A DNA stretch of 6,210 nucleotides. It comes from a bacterium (lineage in GTDB: Bacteria; Verrucomicrobiota; Verrucomicrobiia; Limisphaerales; J093). The stretch covers positions 1 to 6,210 of the forward strand of contig JAJXTA010000191.1 of the NCBI GenBank assembly GCA_021784265.1. Direction: 5' to 3'. Under the pieces are notes generated by a model. It ran no database searches. It was not told where the DNA came from and was given only the letters and a program-made list of their open reading frames with translations. Positions 1-5,790 of the stretch are shown piece by piece; position 1 is the stretch's first letter; the number at the start of each line of letters is the position of its first letter. The position numbers and the translations under genes are program-made.

Positions 1-143
1 ACCTCAGCTACGAGGAACTGGCCGCGACGCTAGAACTCAACCCGAAGACGGTGAGCTCCCGGCTCAGCAAGTGTTTGGCTAAGTTGGAAGGCGTTGTTCA
101 GGAATATGTTGCGAATGAATCCTCCCTGCTGCATGGGAAATAG
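1..143 (+). CDS. RNA polymerase sigma factor, sigma-70 family (ECF-like), C-terminal fragment
   Basis: The gene enters from the left edge, so only its last 46 codons are present, read from base 3 to the TAG at 141-143. The visible peptide opens with LSYEELAATLELNPKTVSSR, which has the form of the sigma region 4 helix-turn-helix: an S-Y-E-E-[IL]-A first helix, a turn, then a T-V-x-S-R-L recognition helix followed by a basic helix ending K-L-E. In sigma-70 and ECF factors this region contacts the -35 promoter element. A short 17-residue tail follows the helix. Regions 2 and 3 lie outside the window, so the subclass cannot be decided. A generic LuxR-type helix-turn-helix is the main alternative, but the position of the helix at the very C-terminus and the T-V-x-S-R-L form favour a sigma factor. 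The next gene begins 40 bases downstream on the same strand, which suggests one transcript. Confidence 0.8.
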   Translation, partial: LSYEELAATLELNPKTVSSRLSKCLAKLEGVVQEYVANESSLLHGK

Positions 144-183
144 GAGACTGCCAACCCCCTTTTCCGTCTAACTACTGGCCGCG

Positions 184-1563
184 ATGTCCAACGACCCGAA
201 AACGAGCATTGAGGAGCAATTACGCGCCTACGCCGCCGCCCGGCGTCGGCAGACGCCACCCGTGTTTCCACGGTCGCCGATGACCCGCCGTGCGTTACAA
301 GCGGCGGTTGAACGGGAATTTGGCGAGGTCCGGGAAACCAGCCCTGCCGGGGGCTGGTGGCGGAGGATGGTCTGGCCTTACGGTGTAGTGTGTGGTGCTG
401 GCGTGGCGGTGCTGGCGCTCGGCGGCGTGGTCTGGTGGGGTGATCGCGCCGGATCACGAACCGTGGTCGAGCTGGCTAAAGCGTCGCGCCCCGCCTTGCC
501 GGAGACGAACGCGGCGCTGCGCTTAGCGATGGCACCGGCGCCGGCCACGGCCAACCCCGGAGAGAGGAGGGTCGCGGCCCCTCTCCCCGCGGCAGACGAT
601 TCGCTGGCCCTGAGGGAAGGGAGCAAGCCTCCGCCGGCCCCGACCCTAGCGGAGGTGCCGTCCCAAGTAATGCCCTCAGGGCAACCTTCCAATGTCGCGC
701 TGCCTGCCGACGCGGTCGTCGGGTCGAGGCTGGGGTCGGCGCCGCCGGGGGCGGCAGCGGAGCCGGCGAGTACGGGGTCGGCGGCCCGCCTCGCCCCGCC
801 GACACCGCAGCCCAGTTTTGCCGCAGGGGTGGCCCCGATGGCCGCCGCGGCGCCGCCATCGGAGGCCTTTGGCTCCCGGCAACTCGCCGTCACGATGAGC
901 CCGAAGACCATCGCTGCGCGGTCAAGCCCCACCGGGGCCGATCGTCCGGCCTTGCAGAGCGGGGTTGAAGCGACCCAAACCGCGTCGCGAGCGGAGCACC
1001 AAGCCGAGGTTCTGGGACAGTGGTTCGTGCCGGCCGGGGCTGACCGACCGCGGCGCCGCAACTTCAACTCCCCGCCTCCCCTCGACCTGCTGCATACCTT
1101 CTATGTCCGCCCGAAGGGGGGCGAGATCGAAATCACCGACAAGGATGGGTCGGTGTACCGGGGGCAGCTCCAGCGGGCCGCCGCGGGGCGCAAGGTATTG
1201 GCCGCCGCCCGGAAGGCGGCGCGCGCGGCGGTGGAGGCGACCGGGGGTGGGGCGGGAACCGCCGGGAGCTCGGCTGACACCAACGCCGGCGCGGGTGCCG
1301 ATGTTACCGGGTCGGCTGGCCCGGAGCCCCAGCTCTGGTTCGAGGTGCGGGGCACAAATCGCACACTGGGTGAGCTGGTAATCTTCGATGGCCGTTTAGT
1401 GTTCACGAACCGGCCAGCGGGGCTTGGCCTGCCCGAATCGACCCCAGCGGGCCCGGCCAATGCAGTTCTCGGCTACCCGCTGAACCGGGCTGCGGTTGAG
1501 GGGCGTGCGGTGGTGGCTGGCCACACCCAGGTGGAGATCCGGGCGGTCCCTGCTTCCCCCTGA
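184..1563 (+). CDS. Hypothetical single-pass membrane protein, possible sigma-factor partner
   Basis: This 459-residue protein is not assigned to a named family. Residues 1-61 are a polar, probably cytoplasmic head with an arginine-rich patch. Residues 63-85 form one hydrophobic helix, preceded by WWRR and followed by WWGDR, consistent with an inside-to-outside single pass. Residues 95-275 are an Ala/Pro/Ser-rich stalk of low complexity. Residues 278-459 look beta-rich, with the segments GGEIEITDKDGSVYRGQL (312-329) and LWFEVRGTNRTLGELVIFDG (384-403) separated by an Ala/Gly-rich stretch at about 333-382. The gene lies 40 bases after a sigma-factor gene, as do many anti-sigma factors. It has no cysteine in the head, so it is not a zinc-type (ZAS) anti-sigma factor, and the regulatory role is inferred from position only. 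The ATG at 184 has no visible Shine-Dalgarno sequence. The reading frame is supported by the ordered head, helix, stalk and domain layout. Confidence 0.8.
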   Translation: MSNDPKTSIEEQLRAYAAARRRQTPPVFPRSPMTRRALQAAVEREFGEVRETSPAGGWWRRMVWPYGVVCGAGVAVLALGGVVWWGDRAGSRTVVELAKASRPALPETNAALRLAMAPAPATANPGERRVAAPLPAADDSLALREGSKPPPAPTLAEVPSQVMPSGQPSNVALPADAVVGSRLGSAPPGAAAEPASTGSAARLAPPTPQPSFAAGVAPMAAAAPPSEAFGSRQLAVTMSPKTIAARSSPTGADRPALQSGVEATQTASRAEHQAEVLGQWFVPAGADRPRRRNFNSPPPLDLLHTFYVRPKGGEIEITDKDGSVYRGQLQRAAAGRKVLAAARKAARAAVEATGGGAGTAGSSADTNAGAGADVTGSAGPEPQLWFEVRGTNRTLGELVIFDGRLVFTNRPAGLGLPESTPAGPANAVLGYPLNRAAVEGRAVVAGHTQVEIRAVPASP

Positions 1564-1614
1564 GCCCGGACGAGACCGGCTGGCGGCGACAGGCGCACCC
1601 GGGGTAGTGTTCCT

Positions 1615-1638
1615 CCACTGGGGAATGCTCCCCAGCGG
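1615..1638. terminator. GC-rich hairpin after the membrane-protein gene, possible terminator or leader structure
   Basis: A perfect 7-bp inverted repeat, CTGGGGA-ATGC-TCCCCAG (1618-1635), has a 4-base loop. Two further G-C pairs extend it beyond an A/C mismatch. It starts 51 bases after the stop codon of the membrane-protein gene and about 120 bases before infC. No run of T follows on either strand, so it is not a classical intrinsic terminator. It may instead be an RNA processing or leader element. Confidence 0.35.
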
Positions 1639-1679
1639 CGCCCGTCCGATTCTACTTGCATGAGAGGCGGGAATAGCGC

Positions 1680-1736
1680 ATGGTAAAAGAAGTGCTACGA
1701 GCAACAGCGTCTGAGTTCAAAACAGTGCATGAATAG
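1680..1736 (+). CDS. Candidate 18-codon leader peptide upstream of infC
   Basis: An ATG at 1680 opens an 18-codon frame (MVKEVLRATASEFKTVHE) ending at TAG 1734-1736. A purine-rich GGCGGGAA at 1666-1673 lies 6 bases upstream. The frame is the same as that of infC, separated from the infC start by the TAG and seven codons. Its last bases overlap a second 10-codon frame that itself overlaps the infC start. The stretch is visibly AT-richer than the genes around it. No family is recognised, and a frame of this length is expected by chance, so translation is unproven. Confidence 0.2.
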   Translation: MVKEVLRATASEFKTVHE

Positions 1737-1761
1737 GCTTCAACCGGGAGGGTTGGCTTGA
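1729..1761 (+). CDS. Candidate 10-codon mini-ORF overlapping the infC start
   Basis: ATG at 1729 opens MNRLQPGGLA and stops at TGA 1759-1761. The stop overlaps the infC start codon in the four bases TTGA, an arrangement resembling the ATGA overlaps of translationally coupled genes. The infC ribosome-binding site lies inside this frame as the codons GGA-GGG. It has no clear ribosome-binding site of its own. It is recorded as a possible coupling element rather than a proven gene. Confidence 0.15.
   Translation: MNRLQPGGLA
1741..1755 (+). promoter_or_regulatory. infC ribosome-binding site carried in the loop of a small hairpin
   Basis: GGGAGGG at 1746-1752 is the strongest Shine-Dalgarno match before any gene in the window. 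It ends 5 bases before the TTG at 1758 and so decides the infC start. It lies inside a perfect inverted repeat, CAACC-GGGAG-GGTTG (1741-1755), which puts GGGAG in a 5-base loop above a 5-bp stem, with a possible extra U-G pair. The hairpin could modulate ribosome access to infC. The ribosome-binding site itself is well supported, while the regulatory effect of the hairpin is inference. Confidence 0.6.
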
Positions 1762-2525
1762 GTCGCCCTTTCTCCGCGCGTTCCTCTTCTCCAGGTTCCT
1801 TCGTCCGGATTAACGGGAAAATTCGTGCCCGCGAGGTCCGGGTCATTGGCCCCGAAAGCCAGCAACTGGGCATCCTCGCCCTGCATGAGGCCATCAGTCT
1901 GGCCCGGTCCCGCAACATGGATCTGGTGGAGGTGGCTCCGAATGCCACGCCGCCGGTCTGCCGGATCGTTGACTATGGCAAGTTCCGTTACGAGCAATCC
2001 AAGAAGGAGAAGGAATCCAAAAAGCACCAGCATGCCACGCGGGTGAAGGAAATCCAGCTCAGCGCGTCGATAGATCCTCATGACTACGAGGTGAAACTGG
2101 GGCACGCGGTTGACTTTCTCTGCGAGGACATGAAGGTGAAGGTGAGCCTGCGGTTCCGTGGGCGAGAGATGGCGCACCAGCAGTATGGCCAGCAGGTCGT
2201 GGATCGGCTGATCAAGGCGGTGGTTCCCTACGGCCAGCCCGATGCGCCGCCGAAGCTGATCGGCAAAGGCCTGAGCGTGATGCTGAGTCCCTTGCCGCGC
2301 GCCAAGCGCGCCAAGCATCCCAAAGGGGGTGTGGATGGTCAGGCGCCGGTGGCAGTGGCCGCGCCACGGGCGGCGGAGGGGGCCTCGCCCAGCACTGCGG
2401 TGCCGATTCGCAAGCCCGCCGCGCCCGAAGAATCGGTAGTGACGGAGGAGGCTCCGGCGGACGGCTTCGGTAACACGCCGTTCGCGGAGCTGGAGGCCAA
2501 GCTGAGCGACCGTACCGCAGCCTGA
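1758..2525 (+). CDS. infC: Translation initiation factor IF-3
   Basis: IF-3 binds the 30S subunit, prevents premature joining of 50S and checks initiator tRNA and start-codon pairing. Residues 16-86 match the N-terminal domain, including VRINGKIRAREVRVI and the family signature RIVDYGKFRYE (69-79). A lysine-rich linker (about 79-96) leads to the C-terminal domain (about 97-178), with VKEIQLSASIDPHDYEVKL and the conserved LRFRGREMAH (131-140). The protein has 255 residues against about 180 in E. coli IF-3. The excess is mainly an Ala/Pro/Glu-rich tail from about 181 to the end. The start is TTG: an in-frame TAG at 1734-1736 blocks anything longer, the first in-frame ATG (residue 54) would remove most of the N-terminal domain, and GGGAGGG sits at correct spacing. 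Rare start codons on infC are a known basis of IF-3 autocontrol (AUU in E. coli). The next gene is a ClpX-like ATPase, not the usual rpmI. Confidence 0.97.
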   Translation: MSRPFSARSSSPGSFVRINGKIRAREVRVIGPESQQLGILALHEAISLARSRNMDLVEVAPNATPPVCRIVDYGKFRYEQSKKEKESKKHQHATRVKEIQLSASIDPHDYEVKLGHAVDFLCEDMKVKVSLRFRGREMAHQQYGQQVVDRLIKAVVPYGQPDAPPKLIGKGLSVMLSPLPRAKRAKHPKGGVDGQAPVAVAAPRAAEGASPSTAVPIRKPAAPEESVVTEEAPADGFGNTPFAELEAKLSDRTAA

Positions 2526-2686
2526 CCCCTTCGCGGCCGCCGAATCGGGTGGCGTCCACGCGGCGGCAGACAGCGAATCATTCCCTGAGTGTTGAGGCCA
2601 GCGCCGGGGCCATTAGCCGCAGGGTGGAGGTTGAAACCGCTGGGGGGCTTGCTGTGGGGCGGGCCCTGAGGTATCTCTTGGTTGGC

Positions 2687-4258
2687 ATGTCGAGCATCCG
2701 ATCCAGCACCCCGCCGTCGCCGGAGGAGTTTCAGCGTCAGTTGGCTGACCTGATGCGCCAGCACTTCGCCCCCGGGGTGCGCGCGACCCCCAGCCCACAG
2801 AGGGCCGATACCCCGACCGGGCCGGAGGAAACGGCGACTGCGGAAGCCTTCCAATTCGACCGAAAGCCGCGGGAGGTCAAGACCTACCTCGACCGGTTCG
2901 TGATTCGGCAGGAGGAAGCCAAGAAGGTGTTGAGCGTGGCGCTCTGCGACCACTACCACCACGTGCGGTTGGCCCTGCAAGGTCATGCCCAGCCCAACTA
3001 CGCCAAGCAGAACATCCTGCTCATCGGCCCGACCGGGGTGGGGAAGACCTACCTGATCCGGAGCATTGCGGAGCTGATCGGCGTCCCGTTCGTCAAGGGT
3101 GACGCCACCAAGTTTTCCGAGACCGGCTACGTCGGCGCCGACGTCGAGGATTTGGTGCGCGAGCTGCTGCGGCGGGCGGACAACGACGTGGCACGCGCCC
3201 AATACGGCATCATCTACATTGACGAGATCGACAAGATTAGCGCGGCGGCCAACCAGACCGGCCGCGACGTGAGTGGGCGCGGGGTTCAGACCAACCTGCT
3301 CAAGCTCATGGAGGAGACGGAGGTGCCGGCACGGTCACCCAACGATTTGGCGGGGCAATTCCAAGCCATGATGGAACTGACCCAGCGCGGCAAGCGGCCG
3401 GTCGAGGTGATCAGCACCAAGCACATCCTCTTCATTGTCAGCGGCGCCTTCACCGGGCTGGACAAGGTGGTGCGCCGCCGGCTGCGGGAGGCGAGTATCG
3501 GGTTCGCCGCTAAGACGGCCAACCCCGAGGCGGACGCCGACGCCATGGCCGTGGCGCAGACGCGCGATTTCATTGAGTTCGGTTTCGAGCCGGAGTTTAT
3601 CGGGCGGCTGCCGGTCCGGGTTTACTGCCATCCGCTGGCAGTCGAGGATTTGTTCACGATCTTGAAGACGTCCGAAGGCAGCATCATTCGCCAGTATGAA
3701 CAGACCTTTGCCGCCTACGGGATCGAGGTGTTGTTCCGCGACGACGGCCTGCGGCGGATCGCGGAGCTGGCGGGCGAGGAACAAACCGGGGCCCGCGGAT
3801 TAATGACCGTGTGCGAGCGGGTGTTTCGGGAATTCAAGTACGAGCTGCCCTCGACGCCGGTGCGGCGTTTTGTCGTCACCGCGGAACTGGTGGGCGAGCC
3901 CGCGGTCGCGTTGACGAAGTTGCTGGCCGAGCATCGGGTCGAGGAGCAAACCGTCATGCGCCAACTCGTCCAGGACTACGCCGCCCGGTTCGCGCAGGAC
4001 CACGGTTTGCGGCTCCATTTCACCGAGGCGGCGGCCGACCGCCTGGTGGCCCTCGCCCAAGCCAGTGGCCAACCGGTGCGGGACCTGTGTGCCCAGCGGT
4101 TCAAGGACTTTCAGTTCGGTCTCAAGTTGATCGCGCAGAGCACGGGGCGGACCGAGTTCACGATCGACGCCGACGTCGTCGAGGCCCCCGACAAGCACCT
4201 GAGCGATTGGGTGGTGGCGAGTTATCCGCGGTCGGGGCCGGAACCGGCGGCTGTTTGA
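2687..4258 (+). CDS. ClpX-like AAA+ ATPase without zinc-binding domain, with duplicated C-terminal small domain
   Basis: This is an ATP-driven protein unfoldase of the ClpX type, probably a cytoplasmic hexamer. With the ATG at 2687 it has 523 residues against 424 in E. coli ClpX. In that numbering the motifs are: Walker A GPTGVGKT 114-121, pore-1 loop GYVG 147-150, Walker B IIYIDE 175-180, an IGF tripeptide 271-273 where ClpX docks ClpP, arginine finger in EFIGRLPV (R307), and sensor-2 GAR 368-370. The N-terminal 60 residues contain no cysteine, so the ClpX C4 zinc finger is absent. The segment before ILFI (about 209-246) is roughly ten residues longer than in E. coli and has RGKRP rather than RKH. 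Residues about 425-505 resemble the small domain at 335-405, suggesting a duplication. The start is uncertain: TTG 2678 has GAGG six bases upstream, and GTG 2549 would add 46 residues of unlikely composition. A true ClpX elsewhere in the genome is expected, making this a paralogue. Confidence 0.92.
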   Translation: MSSIRSSTPPSPEEFQRQLADLMRQHFAPGVRATPSPQRADTPTGPEETATAEAFQFDRKPREVKTYLDRFVIRQEEAKKVLSVALCDHYHHVRLALQGHAQPNYAKQNILLIGPTGVGKTYLIRSIAELIGVPFVKGDATKFSETGYVGADVEDLVRELLRRADNDVARAQYGIIYIDEIDKISAAANQTGRDVSGRGVQTNLLKLMEETEVPARSPNDLAGQFQAMMELTQRGKRPVEVISTKHILFIVSGAFTGLDKVVRRRLREASIGFAAKTANPEADADAMAVAQTRDFIEFGFEPEFIGRLPVRVYCHPLAVEDLFTILKTSEGSIIRQYEQTFAAYGIEVLFRDDGLRRIAELAGEEQTGARGLMTVCERVFREFKYELPSTPVRRFVVTAELVGEPAVALTKLLAEHRVEEQTVMRQLVQDYAARFAQDHGLRLHFTEAAADRLVALAQASGQPVRDLCAQRFKDFQFGLKLIAQSTGRTEFTIDADVVEAPDKHLSDWVVASYPRSGPEPAAV

Positions 4259-4353
4259 CGTGGCGACCTCAAGGCGGGGGGCAGACCTGGAACCCCGCGG
4301 CTCGCCCGAGAGCTCGCCGCCCCATCGGCGCGCGCGGCTCACCAGCGTAACCT

Positions 4354-5568
4354 ATGTATCACCAACGGCCTCGAGCCCATCCTACTCCGCGCCGCCGCTC
4401 GCCCCTGCGAGCGGTCCCCGGGCGCGCGACCCCGGCGCCCTGTTCGATCCTGGACCTCGCCGCGGCGGTGGTCGGCAAAGCCGATGCCGCGCATCCCGCC
4501 GATAGCGTCTTGCGGGTGGAACTCCGCAACCAGCGCGGTCTGCCGCGGGAGGCGGCGGGGGAAGTGAGCCGGGCGGTGTTTGCCTACTACCGGTGGCTGG
4601 GGTGGCTGGAGCCAGACGCCCCGCTCCGGGAGCGGTTGCGCCAGGCCCTCGAGCTGCGCCAGCGGTTTGGCGCCGCGCCGCACGGTTTTTCTGACGCGGA
4701 CCTCCTGGAGCGCGCGGTGCCCGGCTGGATCAGCGGGGAAATGGACGTGACGGCGCGGTGGGCGCGTCAGCTTCAGACTGAGCCCGTGCTCTGGCTGCGC
4801 GCGCGCCCGGGGCGGGGAGAGGAGTTGGCGCGCAAGCTGGGCGAGTGCGAGTCCGCCGGGCCGGGCTGTCCCGGCGAAGCCCTGCGCTACGCGGGGTCCA
4901 GGGACCTGTTTCGCACCGAGGCATTCCAGGCCGGGGAATTTGAAGTGCAGGACTTGCATTCGCAAGCGGTGGGCTGGCTCTGCGCCCCGCGTCCCGGAGA
5001 GACTTGGTGGGACGCCTGCGCGGGGGAAGGAGGCAAGACGTTGCATCTGTCGGATCTGATGCAAAACCAAGGGCTGATCTGGGCAAGTGACCGGGCGGAG
5101 TGGCGGCTGCGCCGCCTCAAGCAACGTGCGGCCCGCGCCTGCGCGTTCAACTACCGCGCGGTCTCCTGGAGTGGTGGTCCGGGGTTGCCCACGCGGACGA
5201 AGTTCGATGGTGTGCTTCTGGATGCACCGTGCAGCAACATCGGGACCTGGCACCGCAATCCCCACGCCCGGTGGACGCTGAGCGTGCAGGATGTCCAGGA
5301 ACTGGGCCGGGTCCAGCAGGGCCTGTTGGCGGCGGTCGCCACCGCGGTGAAACCCGGCGGGCGGCTGTTTTATGCGGTCTGCACTCTAACCCGGGCCGAA
5401 ACCGTCGAGGTTGTCGCCGCCTTCGCGCGGCAGTGCCCGCAGTTCACCCCGCTGCCACGGCCGGACCCGTTCGACCGGGCGCGCGGCGAGCACGCGGAGC
5501 ACTGGCTGTTGCCTGCGGACCGCCCCGGCAACGGGATGTTTGTCGCCGGGTGGCAGCGGGCGGCCTAG
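4354..5568 (+). CDS. RsmB/NOP-family class I SAM-dependent RNA cytosine-C5 methyltransferase
   Basis: The enzyme is expected to transfer a methyl group from S-adenosylmethionine to C5 of a cytosine in rRNA or tRNA. It has 404 residues. The SAM-binding motif I is DACAGEGGKT (220-229), and ASD (244-246) follows at the end of the next strand. Motif IV is LLDAPCSNIG (288-297), with Cys293 as the residue that resolves the covalent intermediate. GTWHRNPHARW (297-307) follows, and motif VI YAVCTLTRAET (340-350) supplies the nucleophile Cys343. Both cysteines present argues for an active m5C enzyme. Residues about 32-130 are helical and resemble a divergent NusB-like or RsmB N-terminal region. The first 30 residues are Arg/Pro-rich, so a later start such as GTG 4468 is possible; an in-frame TAA at 4348-4350 excludes any longer form. 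The gene begins 95 bases after the ClpX-like gene without a ribosome-binding site. The exact target base cannot be told from sequence, so rsmB or rsmF is not assigned. Confidence 0.92.
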   Translation: MYHQRPRAHPTPRRRSPLRAVPGRATPAPCSILDLAAAVVGKADAAHPADSVLRVELRNQRGLPREAAGEVSRAVFAYYRWLGWLEPDAPLRERLRQALELRQRFGAAPHGFSDADLLERAVPGWISGEMDVTARWARQLQTEPVLWLRARPGRGEELARKLGECESAGPGCPGEALRYAGSRDLFRTEAFQAGEFEVQDLHSQAVGWLCAPRPGETWWDACAGEGGKTLHLSDLMQNQGLIWASDRAEWRLRRLKQRAARACAFNYRAVSWSGGPGLPTRTKFDGVLLDAPCSNIGTWHRNPHARWTLSVQDVQELGRVQQGLLAAVATAVKPGGRLFYAVCTLTRAETVEVVAAFARQCPQFTPLPRPDPFDRARGEHAEHWLLPADRPGNGMFVAGWQRAA

Positions 5569-5574
5569 CGGGCG

Positions 5575-5597
5575 GTGGCGGGTGAGTGGCCCGCCGT
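5575..5597 (+). terminator. Possible terminator hairpin after the RNA methyltransferase gene
   Basis: GGCGGG (5577-5582) and CCCGCC (5590-5595) form a 6-bp all-GC stem with a 7-base loop, extendable by two G-T pairs. It begins within ten bases of the TAG at 5566-5568. The following bases, GTGTCAATCT, are not a T-run, so intrinsic termination is only a possibility. Confidence 0.35.
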
Positions 5598-5728
5598 GTC
5601 AATCTCCCGCCTAGGCTTCCTCAATGCTCCGGCCCCATCGCCTCCAGGCCGAACAGAAGCCCGGTTTCCGGCGGGGCACCCGAGCCGGCAGGCGTGGGAG
5701 CGGTAGGTTTGATAACGGAGGAATACGT

Positions 5729-5755
5729 CAGGGCGGCGCGGGGCCGCCAACCCTG
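5729..5755 (-). terminator. Possible terminator hairpin after the oxidoreductase gene
   Basis: CAGGG-CGGC (5729-5737) can pair with GCCG (5743-5746) and CCCTG (5751-5755), giving nine pairs around a 5-base loop with a 4-base bulge. An alternative is the perfect 6-bp stem GGCGGC/GCCGCC. On the minus strand it lies about 36 bases past the oxidoreductase stop codon. No T-run follows in that direction, so its function is uncertain. Confidence 0.3.
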
Positions 5756-5790
5756 GACTCGGGGCTCGGTGGGGGGCGTGGCGCTGGTGG

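Larger units (their letters stand above)
5569..5790. other. Convergent intergenic region with two GC-rich hairpins
   Basis: This stretch separates the end of the methyltransferase gene from the end of the oppositely directed oxidoreductase gene. No convincing coding sequence was seen on either strand. It contains two GC-rich inverted repeats, one near each gene end, described separately. It also holds a GGAGG at 5717-5721 with no ATG, GTG or TTG at usable distance. Bidirectional termination is the expected function of such a region, but neither hairpin has a T-run. Confidence 0.6.

Noticed and set aside
378..1067. 229-codon open frame on the minus strand opposite the membrane-protein gene
   Set aside because: The plus strand shows an ordered layout with a membrane helix. 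The antisense frame is low complexity and reflects GC-rich codon positions.
1656..1689. Possible promoter for infC with TTGCAT at 1656-1661 and TAAAAG at 1684-1689
   Set aside because: The spacing is 22 bases rather than about 17, and at the correct spacing the -10 hexamer matches only three positions. The AT-richer segment makes a promoter plausible, but this pair is not supported.
2549..2686. 46-codon N-terminal extension of the ClpX-like protein from GTG 2549
   Set aside because: It has no ribosome-binding site and no resemblance to ClpX N-termini. ATG 2687, or TTG 2678 with GAGG six bases upstream, is a better start.
2339..3202. 287-codon open frame on the minus strand spanning the end of infC and the start of the ClpX-like gene
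   Set aside because: It lies opposite the Walker A region and IF-3 tail, which are clearly coding on the plus strand. The product has no family features.
3811..4350. 179-codon plus-strand frame overlapping the end of the ClpX-like gene
   Set aside because: It is out of frame with a well-supported gene whose C-terminal domain similarity covers these bases. The product is Arg/Gly/Pro-rich without motifs.
4339..5265. 308-codon open frame on the minus strand opposite the methyltransferase gene
   Set aside because: The plus strand carries all methyltransferase motifs over the same bases. The antisense product has no recognisable domain and is Arg/Pro-rich, as expected for a shadow frame in GC-rich DNA.
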